Assembly: GCF_007991455.1 (NCBI RefSeq) | Contig: NZ_BJYJ01000013.1 | Span: forward strand, 62,001 to 126,000 | DNA: 64,000 nucleotides | Reading direction: 5' to 3' | Source of the DNA: Chryseobacterium hagamense | GTDB lineage: Bacteria; Bacteroidota; Bacteroidia; Flavobacteriales; Weeksellaceae | Part shown: piece by piece, positions 44,302 through 52,088 of the stretch | How positions within the stretch are numbered: position 1 is the stretch's first letter | Layout of the letters: each line of letters opens with the position of its first letter | Notes under the pieces: model-generated | The model's input: only the letters and a program-made list of their open reading frames with translations | Told to the model about the DNA's origin: nothing | Databases searched by the model: none | Program-made: the position numbers and the translations under genes

Positions 44302-44589
44302 CTATTTCCCTGTTTCATTCAACGATTGATTGATTTTTGCCAATCTTTCGTTGGTAGATTGTATCGTTTTATCGTAGTTCAAAGACACCACTTCGGCATT
44401 GGTTCCCAGTTTCAGGGCACACATGGCCAAAGCATCCTGCTTGTCTCTCACATCGAAATTCTGTTCAAAATCCTTAATCATATTTTCAATCTGCTTCCCG
44501 ACTTTACGCAGCGTTTCTTCTTCTGCTGCCGGTACATTCAGCGGATATACCCTTCCGGCGATGTTAATGGTTATTCTTCTTACCTCCAT
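44302..44589 (-). CDS. zapA: Cell division protein ZapA
   Basis: 95 aa, typical size. FtsZ-associated protein that bundles filaments at the Z-ring. The N-terminal globular domain begins MEVRRITINIAGRVYPLNVPAAEEETLRK, and the C-terminal helix forms the dimer coiled coil (ALAMCALKLGTNAEVVSLN then TNERLAKINQSL). Its ATG shares one base with the stop of the coiled-coil gene upstream, so the two are translationally coupled. Confidence 0.93.
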   Translation of the reverse strand: MEVRRITINIAGRVYPLNVPAAEEETLRKVGKQIENMIKDFEQNFDVRDKQDALAMCALKLGTNAEVVSLNYDKTIQSTNERLAKINQSLNETGK

Positions 44590-44891
44590 TATAATCCACT
44601 GTTTTGAAGCTGGGCAATACAGAAATCTATTTCTTTTACCAATCGGTTGATGTGGTTTTTCATCAGCCGGTTATGTTCAGGATTTCCGGATATTGCCGAA
44701 TACAATTTTATATTTTTTTGTTCTTCTGCTAATACCTGATTTTTTCTTCTTTCCTCATCATATTTCTTCTTCAGTGCTTCATGCTCAACATTCAGTTCAG
44801 AAAATTCTTCAGTAAGATTTTTATAACTTTTCTGTAATTGTAAAATCTTTTTCTCTAATTCTGAAAAATGGTTTTCTAAATCTTGAAGCAT
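44589..44891 (-). CDS. Coiled-coil protein coupled to zapA
   Basis: 100 aa, almost entirely a coiled coil (LENHFSELEKKILQLQKSY then LTEEFSELNVEHEALKKKYD), ending in a short helix with NRLVKEIDFCIAQLQNSGL. No signal peptide. Its size, coiled coil and overlap with zapA suggest a ZapB-like Z-ring partner, which is inference from position only. A complete promoter (44921-44950) lies 30 bp upstream. Confidence 0.8.
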   Translation of the reverse strand: MLQDLENHFSELEKKILQLQKSYKNLTEEFSELNVEHEALKKKYDEERRKNQVLAEEQKNIKLYSAISGNPEHNRLMKNHINRLVKEIDFCIAQLQNSGL

Positions 44892-44920
44892 TTCAGGTTT
44901 TCGTATATTCTAACTGTTAG

Positions 44921-44950
44921 CAAAAATAACAAAATATTAATACTAACAAA
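44921..44950 (-). promoter_or_regulatory. Promoter of the coiled-coil-zapA unit
   Basis: Minus strand: TTTG (44950-44947), 18 bp, TATTTTTG (44928-44921). Exact consensus match. Confidence 0.7.
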
Positions 44951-44983
44951 AATAAAACGGTCTATATTTTGACGCAAAACAAA

Positions 44984-45010
44984 AAAGGAGATGCAAACCG
45001 CACCTCCTTT
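44984..45010 (-). terminator. porT terminator
   Basis: AAAGGAG.TGC / GCA.CTCCTTT stem with one mismatch, followed on the minus strand by TTTTTT, 21 bp past the porT stop. Confidence 0.75.
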
Positions 45011-45030
45011 CTCTGTTTTAAAGCTTATTC

Positions 45031-45813
45031 TTATTCGAATTTCAGAACGAAGAAGATGGCTCTTGTCTGTAAAGTGGACATGGCAGACGTCCAGTACGGA
45101 GGCGTTGTTGCATTGTCCGCTACGATTTCGTTATTCATGATGAAGGTTCCTCTTACCGCCGGCGTCAGCTTAAACTTGTTGAAGTAAAACTGAATCCCCA
45201 TTTCGGCAGACCATGCAAAATTATGCGTGGTAGAACGGAACACCTGCTGAAGGTTGTCATCCGTAGAGCTGGAGTTGGACTGAAGGTTCACGATATAGTT
45301 TACCCCTGCCGCAATATAAGGCCTGGAATTGTACCATCGCTGGCCGTGAAGCTCCAGTAATACCGGAACATCTACCAGCGTACTTTTGATATCCCTCACC
45401 CTGTCTTTTTCCTGTAAAGGGATCGGAATGAAAGGATCGTTCGTTAAAGTACCCGCTGCATACTGGTCGTTGGACTGTGTATTAAAAGTCAACTGTCTCT
45501 GGCCGAACTGTAACCCCGGTTCCAACCGTACATCCAGATAATCGTTCAGTCTCCATTTCGCGATAAGACCGGCTCCGAAACTGTAACTCTCCTTGGATGA
45601 CACCAGGTTCTGATTATTGTTCATGCCGTATCTCGGATTCAGAACGATACGGTAGTCCAGCCTGTTACCGTTCAGATAAAAACCCCAGCTGAATTTCTGC
45701 TCGTCGAAATCTTCCAGCTTATCCATTCTGTTACGGGTTCTGAATTGCGCGTTCGCTAAAACGGCAACGTTTACTGACGCTAAAACCAGTGCTCTTAATA
45801 AAAATTTATTCAT
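45031..45813 (-). CDS. porT: PorT-like outer-membrane protein of the type IX secretion system
   Basis: 260 aa with a signal peptide (LLRALVLASVNVAVLANAQF). The mature protein is a beta-barrel of outer-membrane_beta-brl type (KWRLNDYLDVRLEPGLQFGQ, RPYIAAGVNYIVNLQS, SAEMGIQFYFNKFKLTPAVRG) and ends in an aromatic residue pattern (AIFFVLKFE). In Flavobacteriia porT/sprT directly follows ubiE, exactly as here (4-bp gap). PorT is needed for assembly of the T9SS translocon. Identification rests on size, fold and this conserved neighbourhood. Confidence 0.88.
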   Translation of the reverse strand: MNKFLLRALVLASVNVAVLANAQFRTRNRMDKLEDFDEQKFSWGFYLNGNRLDYRIVLNPRYGMNNNQNLVSSKESYSFGAGLIAKWRLNDYLDVRLEPGLQFGQRQLTFNTQSNDQYAAGTLTNDPFIPIPLQEKDRVRDIKSTLVDVPVLLELHGQRWYNSRPYIAAGVNYIVNLQSNSSSTDDNLQQVFRSTTHNFAWSAEMGIQFYFNKFKLTPAVRGTFIMNNEIVADNATTPPYWTSAMSTLQTRAIFFVLKFE

Positions 45814-45817
45814 AGGG

Positions 45818-46549
45818 TTACTTTGTTGCTTTATAAATTGTGGCTATACCTAAACTTAGTTTTTTATATTCAACTTTTTTAAATCCTGTATCTAAAAGAA
45901 TTTGTCTCATCTTTTCCCCGAAAGGAAAAGCGTTTACAGAATCCGGAAGGTATGTATATGCCCTGTTATCTTTGGAAACCAGTCTGCCGATGGCAGGTAG
46001 AATGTTTTTGAAATAAAACATATACAATGGCCCCATAACCCCTTCAACTTTTGAAAACTCCAGTATATAAACACTCTTGTTATCTTTAACTACTCTTCTC
46101 AACTCTGCCAAACCTTTGGTAAGGTTTTCGAAATTCCTTACTCCAAATGCAACGGATACGGCATCGAATCTATTGTCCTCATAAGGTAAATTCTCTGCAT
46201 CGCCTTTTTGCATGGAAATTTTGCCGTCTAATTTAAGTTTTTTTATTTTAATAACGCCAACATTTAACATTTGTTGCGATAAATCCAAACCAATCACCCG
46301 GGAACCAGTTCCCTTTTCGATGGCGATGGCCAGATCTCCCGTTCCGGTAGCCACATCCAGCACTTCCTGCGGCTGATCCTTTTTCATCCACTTCACCAGG
46401 GTGTTTCTCCATAAAACATCAATTTTCAGGGAAAGCACACGATTCAGAACATCGTATTTCGGTGCAATATTGTCGAACATATCCTCTACCTGACTCTTCT
46501 TCGTAGCGTCGGAATTGTAGGGTGTAATTTTGGTAATATCTTTTGTCAA
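45818..46549 (-). CDS. ubiE: Demethylmenaquinone methyltransferase
   Basis: 243 aa SAM-dependent C-methyltransferase that makes menaquinone from demethylmenaquinone. The motifs are SQVEDMFDNIAPKYDVLNRVLS (N-terminal UbiE signature), VLDVATGTGDLAIAI (motif I), GDAENLPYEDNRFDAVSVAFGVRNFENL and PFGEKMRQILLDTGF. In this menaquinone-using group it is functionally MenG. Middle gene of the operon hypothetical-ubiE-porT, with 3-4 bp gaps. Confidence 0.95.
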   Translation of the reverse strand: MTKDITKITPYNSDATKKSQVEDMFDNIAPKYDVLNRVLSLKIDVLWRNTLVKWMKKDQPQEVLDVATGTGDLAIAIEKGTGSRVIGLDLSQQMLNVGVIKIKKLKLDGKISMQKGDAENLPYEDNRFDAVSVAFGVRNFENLTKGLAELRRVVKDNKSVYILEFSKVEGVMGPLYMFYFKNILPAIGRLVSKDNRAYTYLPDSVNAFPFGEKMRQILLDTGFKKVEYKKLSLGIATIYKATK

Positions 46550-46552
46550 AAC

Positions 46553-47122
46553 TTAAAACTTGTAATATTCTTTATAATAATTGAGGTAATCCTGCTTTCT
46601 GAAGATCTTGGATCTGGACTCCACCTGCTGGATGTTCTTGATCAGTTTATCATAATCTTCATTTACATTGTAATAAAAATCATCCGTGTACAGTTTACTG
46701 AAGCGTCTTGCACCTCCGTAATACGGTTTTCCGTCAATGATGGTTTTATCCAGTGCCAAAAGTAAGGAATCTTTCTTCAGGTTGTATCCGTAGTACTGAT
46801 CATTAATATAATAATCCTGATGGGCGATATTGATTAGCCCCCGGACTTTATTTACTTCAAAAGCGGAATCGAAAAGCAGTTTTTTATTCCGGTCGAAAAC
46901 TTTTATTGAATTTTTCCCTTTATCCAGATCTACGGGAACCGTCTGCCCGCCGGCAATCACCCCCTCGGACCCGTTGTTTATTTTATAATAAAAAGTATCA
47001 GGCGTAGGATTGTCTACCACATAATAGTTCTTTTTGGCCAAAAACAGGAAGTAGATCCCAAAGGCAACGATAAACGCCACAACTGCAATAAGTAAGCCTT
47101 TTAAGGACGGATTGTTTTTCAT
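46553..47122 (-). CDS. Membrane-anchored protein upstream of ubiE-porT
   Basis: 189 aa. One N-terminal membrane helix (GLLIAVVAFIVAFGIYFLFLA) followed by a soluble, Tyr- and Lys-rich periplasmic part (YYINDQYYGYNLKKDSLLLAL, DDFYYNVNEDYDKLIKNI). I do not recognise a family. It is the first gene of the unit with ubiE and porT (3-bp gap to ubiE), so a link to envelope function is possible but unproven. Confidence 0.75.
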   Translation of the reverse strand: MKNNPSLKGLLIAVVAFIVAFGIYFLFLAKKNYYVVDNPTPDTFYYKINNGSEGVIAGGQTVPVDLDKGKNSIKVFDRNKKLLFDSAFEVNKVRGLINIAHQDYYINDQYYGYNLKKDSLLLALDKTIIDGKPYYGGARRFSKLYTDDFYYNVNEDYDKLIKNIQQVESRSKIFRKQDYLNYYKEYYKF

Positions 47123-47190
47123 AGGATGGTAAAGTACAATTTCTGCAAATTTAATAATATTTTTAATTCTCTGTTATTAATATTAATTAT

Positions 47191-47198
47191 TAACTTTG
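47191..47198 (+). promoter_or_regulatory. -7 element of the KAS III gene
   Basis: TAACTTTG, exact TAnnTTTG match, 24 bp upstream of the ATG at 47223. Confidence 0.5.
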
Positions 47199-47222
47199 CA
47201 TCTTTAAAAATCATTTAAACGA

Positions 47223-48290
47223 ATGCCGAATACGATCATCATTGGTTCAGGATCTTATCTTCCCAGCAGAGTTATCGGGAGGGATTTTTTTCTGGATTCA
47301 GAGTTTTATACTGAAGACGGGGTAAAAATCGACAAACCAGCTGAAGAAACCATTGCAAAATTTGTAGAAATCACGGAAATTGAAAACAGGAGATTTATTG
47401 AGGACGACCTTTCCAACTCACAGATCGGCTATGAAGCTTCAAAACTGGCCATTGCAGATGCCGGCATCGATCAGGAAGAACTGGATTATATCATTTATGC
47501 CAGCAATTTCGGTGAAGTTACCGTAAACGGATACGCCGACTTTATGCCGACGATGGCCGCAAGGGTAAAAAATAAACTGGGCATCAGAAACAGGAAATGC
47601 GTTACTTACGATATGCTTTTCGGATGTCCGGGATGGGTGGAAGCCATGATTCTTGCCGACAACCTGATTAAAGCCGGAGTAGCCAGAACCATCCTGGTCA
47701 TCGGGGCCGAAACCTTAAGCCGGGTAACCGATCCGTACGACCGGAACCGGATGATCTTTGCAGACGGAGCCGGAGCGGTAGTCGTAAAAGCCACCGATGA
47801 AGAAAATGTAGGGATCATTGCCCATAATACCATCTGTGATAACGGAATCGAGCTGGATTACCTGGCCAACGGACCGTCCATCAATAAAGAATCCGACCAG
47901 ACCCGTCTGTTTGTAAGGATGCAGGGAAGAAAAATCTACGAGTACGCTCTGAAAAACGTTCCTGCGGCGATTAAAGAAACCATCGAGGACGCCGGGCTTT
48001 CCCTTGAAGACATCAACAAGATCCTGATCCACCAGGCCAATGCCAAAATGGATTATGCGATGATCGAAAGACTTCACAAGTTATACAACGTGAAAGATTA
48101 CGACCACGCCATCTCCCCGATGACGATACAGGATTTCGGAAACTCATCCGTAGCCACAATTCCTACCATGTTCGATTTAATAATTAAAGGAAAAATGGAG
48201 GGTCAATCGTTTAAAGAAAAAGGTAACATTGTGATGACTTCGGTTGGTGCCGGAATGAACATCAATGCTATCGTTTACAGATTTCCTTAA
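47223..48290 (+). CDS. 3-oxoacyl-ACP synthase III family protein
   Basis: 355 aa thiolase-fold enzyme. The catalytic triad is visible: Cys in FGCPGWVEAM, His in ILIHQANAKMDYAM and Asn in FGNSSVATIP. It resembles FabH-like KAS III proteins, which condense acyl-CoA with malonyl-ACP or perform related head-to-head condensations. It is not the standard fabH locus (no plsX, rpmF or accBC near), so it may be a specialised paralogue. Single-gene unit with its own promoter and terminator. Confidence 0.9.
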   Translation: MPNTIIIGSGSYLPSRVIGRDFFLDSEFYTEDGVKIDKPAEETIAKFVEITEIENRRFIEDDLSNSQIGYEASKLAIADAGIDQEELDYIIYASNFGEVTVNGYADFMPTMAARVKNKLGIRNRKCVTYDMLFGCPGWVEAMILADNLIKAGVARTILVIGAETLSRVTDPYDRNRMIFADGAGAVVVKATDEENVGIIAHNTICDNGIELDYLANGPSINKESDQTRLFVRMQGRKIYEYALKNVPAAIKETIEDAGLSLEDINKILIHQANAKMDYAMIERLHKLYNVKDYDHAISPMTIQDFGNSSVATIPTMFDLIIKGKMEGQSFKEKGNIVMTSVGAGMNINAIVYRFP

Positions 48291-48310
48291 AAATATTTAC
48301 ACTAAAATAT

Positions 48311-48346
48311 AAAAAGCACAGGGAATTATTCTTTGTGCTTTTTTTA
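48311..48346 (+). terminator. KAS III gene terminator
   Basis: AAAAAGCAC / GTGCTTTTTTT hairpin, 21 bp past the stop codon. It includes the alternative upstream ATG (48335) of the next gene, arguing against that start. Confidence 0.8.
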
Positions 48347-48355
48347 AACCTGATT

Positions 48356-49561
48356 ATGCAGAGAAATTTTTTAATTATTGCAGCGCTCTTCCTCCTGTTG
48401 GAGGTCTATATTTACCAGGCTATAAGAACTTTAACCGATAATTCCTGGATCAAAATCGGATATGCGGCCGTTTCATTAGCCATCTACGGATTCTTTGCCT
48501 ACGAAATGGCGCATTTCAGCAAAGGGGAAAGAAGCATGGTGCGCGCACAGATCATGATCTCCGTCTTTTTGGTTTTTATCCTTCCTAAAATTTTCATTGT
48601 CCTGTTTTTACTGATCGATGACCTCTTCAGGACCGGAAGCTACCTGATCGGAATGACGCGTTCTTCCGAAAACTTCTTCCCTGAAAGAAGAAAGTTTTTA
48701 AGCCTGATGGGACTTGGGCTGGGCGGTGTTCTTTCCGCGCTTTTTATCGACGGCATTACCTTCGGGAAATACCGGCATAAAGTGAGAAGGGTCAGAATCA
48801 ATTTTGCCAATCTGCCGAAAAGCTTTAAAGGCTACAAAATCGTCCAGATTTCAGACGTGCACAGCGGAAGCTTCTCTGATCCGGGTAAACTGGAACATGC
48901 CATCCACCTGATCAACGAACAGAATCCTGATCTTGTCCTGTTTACCGGAGACATGGTGAACAATGTGGCGGATGAATTCAGGCCTTTTATCCCATTGTTT
49001 TCAAAGATCAAAGCGAAAGACGGGAAACTTGCCGTGTTGGGAAACCACGATTATGCAGATTATGTGACCTGGGATTCCCCGGACGCCAAAAAGAAAAACC
49101 TGGAAACGCTGATCAGTTATGAAAGGCAGGCCGGATTCGATATGCTCCGAAACGAACACCGCGTGATCGAGAAAAACGGCGAGCAAATATACATCCTCGG
49201 CGTTGAAAACTGGGGACTGAAACCTTTTCCGCAATTCGGAAGACTGGATGATGCTTTAAAAGGCGTGCCGGAATCGGCGGTTAAAATCCTGATGAGCCAT
49301 GACCCTACCCATTTTGATTATGTCGTGAAAAAACACCCTGCGAACGTTCACCTGACACTTTCCGGACATACGCATGGGATGCAATTCGGCCTGGATCTGA
49401 AAAATGTAAAATGGTCGCCGGTGCAGTATAAGTACCCGAAATGGGCAGACCTGTATGAAAGCGAAGGAAAAATGCTGTACGTGAACAGAGGCTTCGGCGT
49501 TCTCGGCTATCCCGGAAGAGTGGGTGTCCTGCCGGAAATTACGCTGTTCGAACTAGCTTAA
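48356..49561 (+). CDS. Membrane-anchored metallophosphoesterase (YkuE-like)
   Basis: 401 aa. Start chosen at ATG 48356 (MQRNFLIIAAL), since the frame's earlier ATG lies in a terminator. The first 100 residues hold about three membrane helices; a Tat-like motif (ERRKFLSLMG) and another hydrophobic stretch follow near residue 110. The catalytic domain carries the full metal-binding set: ISDVHSGSF (DXH), FTGDMVNN (GDXX), LGNHDY, MSHDPTHF and SGHTHGMQF. The active site should be outside the cytoplasm. Substrate unknown; YkuE-like proteins act on phosphodiesters, some on lipids such as UDP-diacylglucosamine. Confidence 0.88.
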   Translation: MQRNFLIIAALFLLLEVYIYQAIRTLTDNSWIKIGYAAVSLAIYGFFAYEMAHFSKGERSMVRAQIMISVFLVFILPKIFIVLFLLIDDLFRTGSYLIGMTRSSENFFPERRKFLSLMGLGLGGVLSALFIDGITFGKYRHKVRRVRINFANLPKSFKGYKIVQISDVHSGSFSDPGKLEHAIHLINEQNPDLVLFTGDMVNNVADEFRPFIPLFSKIKAKDGKLAVLGNHDYADYVTWDSPDAKKKNLETLISYERQAGFDMLRNEHRVIEKNGEQIYILGVENWGLKPFPQFGRLDDALKGVPESAVKILMSHDPTHFDYVVKKHPANVHLTLSGHTHGMQFGLDLKNVKWSPVQYKYPKWADLYESEGKMLYVNRGFGVLGYPGRVGVLPEITLFELA

Positions 49562-49579
49562 CTGATAAATGCGGTTCGT

Positions 49580-50203
49580 TCAGAGATACTGCTTACTGAA
49601 TATTTCAATAAGAGCTTCTGAATCAACCGCATCTTTTTCAAATCCTGTCAAAACTTCCCGGACCTTGGGATATTCATCAATAAACTCAAGATTTTCAATT
49701 TCTTCCAGATTAAAACCTTTCATGATCTTTCTGAAACAGGTTTCGCTCACGCCCCAGTATTTCAGATATTTACTTTCGTCGACAAATATTTCAATGAGAT
49801 TTTCATCATCTTGATAAATCAATCCGAAACTGATGAAAGCATCCTGCGTTATTTCTTTTTTATACTGACTGATAAATTCCAACACCTCTTCTTTTCCTCC
49901 GTAATTGCCATAATTAAGATCAGAATCAATGTGGCCGAATAATACAGCTGCCACATCAGGTAATGTTTCCGATAAGGCTACAGCCAGATTCCAAAGGTTT
50001 GAGTTATCAATATTGATTTCAGAATAGAAATTAAAACCGATCGACTTATTTTCGGGACTATTTTCATTTGATTGAAAGGTATATCCCTGAACAATATTAG
50101 CAGATTGGCTTTCTGTCCATCTTTTTAAAACTTCAGGATTATTGGGAATTTCCTCCCGGTCTGCTAATCTTATCGTTTGAGGTAATTCTAAAGTAGGTTT
50201 CAT
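49580..50203 (-). CDS. Acidic protein of unknown function
   Basis: 207 aa, no signal peptide or membrane segment, strongly acidic (EIFVDESKYLKYW, FNLEEIENLEFIDEY). I do not recognise the family. It lies 2 bp downstream of the deacetylase-like gene on the same strand, so the two are probably co-transcribed. The acidic, soluble character resembles some immunity-type proteins, but nothing in the context supports a toxin. Confidence 0.75.
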   Translation of the reverse strand: MKPTLELPQTIRLADREEIPNNPEVLKRWTESQSANIVQGYTFQSNENSPENKSIGFNFYSEINIDNSNLWNLAVALSETLPDVAAVLFGHIDSDLNYGNYGGKEEVLEFISQYKKEITQDAFISFGLIYQDDENLIEIFVDESKYLKYWGVSETCFRKIMKGFNLEEIENLEFIDEYPKVREVLTGFEKDAVDSEALIEIFSKQYL

Positions 50204-50205
50204 TT

Positions 50206-50958
50206 TTAAAAAATATAATCTTTCATTCTTGCCGTAGCCATTTCATTATCGTTGATCCAGCAGAGAAGCTTGTCGAGTTTGTCTTCGATTTTTTTTCCTG
50301 AATTCCACTTCCGGTAAAAAGGAACATCGAACCGGTATTTGCTGAAGTCGGTGAACTGCCAGGAACTGAGATAGATCAAAACGAAGTCATCTTTCTTCAG
50401 CGTTTCAAAGACCATATTCTTGTAATACTTCATCGGTACTACCTGAAATACGAAATCATTATACGGCAGCTGACTGTACGGAGAAATGCTTTCAGGGACA
50501 ATGCTCAGTCCGTTTTCCTCAACGATTTCGGTATCTCTTTTGAGACGTTTGAAGGGAAAAAGAATATCGGCATGATCGATGTTTGAAACATAGCCGAAGC
50601 CCAGCATCTTCAGTTCTTCGTGCGGAAGTTTGTGATCCTTCTGGCGGATTCCTTTAATCTGTTTTTCCAATACATCCTCGATCCATTTTTTAGTTTCCTC
50701 AATTTTCTGAAGGCTGGAATCCGTATGGTAAAAAGCAATTTCATGCCCTTTGGATGAAATTGCTTTTATGAGATGCGGCAGTTTTTCTGCAATCGAAACT
50801 TCAATAAAAAAACTGGCTTTTACATCATGGATATCCAAAATTCTGAGAATGGCCCTGGAATTGTTTTCTGTAACTGCAAGTCTTTCTTCAACTGTTATTG
50901 AGGCCCCTTTTTTAGCCTCAGCTTCTACATCCACAATGTTGAAAGTAAACAATACCAT
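50206..50958 (-). CDS. Polysaccharide-deacetylase-like protein
   Basis: 250 aa with the NodB-homology fold: MVLFTFNIVDVE, ILDIHDVKASFFIEVSIAEKLPHLI, GHEIAFYHTDSS, then a FGYVSNIDHADILFPF strand. The GHEIAFYH block has the first metal His but lacks the second of the usual HXXXH pair, and there is no signal peptide. So the protein is cytoplasmic and may be inactive or have a changed metal site. Two bp upstream of the acidic protein gene. Confidence 0.75.
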   Translation of the reverse strand: MVLFTFNIVDVEAEAKKGASITVEERLAVTENNSRAILRILDIHDVKASFFIEVSIAEKLPHLIKAISSKGHEIAFYHTDSSLQKIEETKKWIEDVLEKQIKGIRQKDHKLPHEELKMLGFGYVSNIDHADILFPFKRLKRDTEIVEENGLSIVPESISPYSQLPYNDFVFQVVPMKYYKNMVFETLKKDDFVLIYLSSWQFTDFSKYRFDVPFYRKWNSGKKIEDKLDKLLCWINDNEMATARMKDYIF

Positions 50959-51032
50959 TTCAATTAAATTTTAGATAAATTTTATACTGATTTAGAAACC
51001 AGATGTTAAAGCACCTTTCATTTAAAGTAAAA

Positions 51033-51998
51033 TTAAGCTTTCCCTAATTTCGCTTTAAGATTTTTAATCATGTCTCCGGTCATTTCACTGATCCCGAACT
51101 TATAATTCAGGCCCCAGTCTTTTTTCGCTACGGAATCATCAATGGACGCCGGCCATGAATCGGCAATCGCCTGTCTGAAATCCGGTTTGTAATCAATTTC
51201 AAATTCCGGAATTTCTTTCCTGATTTCTTCTGCAAGCTGTTTTGGAGTGAAAGACATGCCACCTAAATTGTAAGACGAATGGACAGTCAGGTTTTCTTTC
51301 GGTGCGTCCATTAACTGTAACGTGGCATCAATGGCATCATCCATATACAGCATCGGCATTCCGGTGTTTTCAGAAATAAAGCTGGTATATTTGCCTTCTT
51401 CGATCGCTTCATAGAAAATTTCCACGGCATAGTCGGTGGTTCCGCCTCCGGCCGGCGTCTTCCATGAAATCAGTCCCGGATAACGGATACTTCTTACATC
51501 TACTCCATGCTTATCAAAATAATACTCGCACCATTTCTCCCCTGCCATTTTAGAGATCCCGTAAACAGTGGTAGGATTAAGCACGACATCCTGGCCTACA
51601 TGCTCCTTTGGGATCCCCTTTCCGAATACCGCGATGGAACTTGGCCAGAAAATCTTTTGGATCAGCCCTTCTTTAGCCATTTCACAAAAATGAAGCAGAG
51701 GTTCAAGATTCAGTTTCCAGGCAAAAACCGGCTGCTTTTCTGAGGTACCGGACAACAATGAAGCCAGGTGATAGACCGTAGTAATTTCATAATCTTTTAC
51801 AATCTGCCGTACCAGCTGGGTATTGGTAACATCCATTCTTTCGTAATGGCCGGCAGCGGTAATTCCCTTCTGCCATCGGTCCAGCCCTGAAGCAACTACA
51901 TTGTCTGCTCCGTGGATTTCAACGAGTCGGTTGGTAAGCTCGGTGCCAATCTGTCCTAAAGCACCTGTAATCAATATTCTTTCCGTGTGGGATTCCAT
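51033..51998 (-). CDS. L-threonine 3-dehydrogenase, SDR type
   Basis: 321 aa NAD-dependent enzyme of the UDP-galactose epimerase-like SDR group. The dinucleotide motif is ILITGALGQIGTELTNRL, with the catalytic Ser in PSSIAVFG and Tyr/Lys in YGISKMAGEKW (YXXXK). The overall sequence (IRYPGLISWKTPAGGGTTDYAVEI, SFTPKQLAEEI) is that of short-chain L-threonine dehydrogenases known from flavobacteria, converting threonine to 2-amino-3-oxobutyrate. No kbl gene adjoins it. A TATTTTTG element (52032-52025) lies upstream. Confidence 0.88.
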   Translation of the reverse strand: MESHTERILITGALGQIGTELTNRLVEIHGADNVVASGLDRWQKGITAAGHYERMDVTNTQLVRQIVKDYEITTVYHLASLLSGTSEKQPVFAWKLNLEPLLHFCEMAKEGLIQKIFWPSSIAVFGKGIPKEHVGQDVVLNPTTVYGISKMAGEKWCEYYFDKHGVDVRSIRYPGLISWKTPAGGGTTDYAVEIFYEAIEEGKYTSFISENTGMPMLYMDDAIDATLQLMDAPKENLTVHSSYNLGGMSFTPKQLAEEIRKEIPEFEIDYKPDFRQAIADSWPASIDDSVAKKDWGLNYKFGISEMTGDMIKNLKAKLGKA

Positions 51999-52088
51999 TT
52001 TAATTATATTAAGTTGATCGAAAACAAAAATAGATATTTTAAGCCCTATCTTAAAACAAAATTGTAATTTAGGTTACAAAATCTGCAA

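Noticed and set aside
49580..50203. Immunity protein of a toxin system
   Set aside because: Only the acidic composition suggests it; no toxin, secretion gene or repeat array is near.
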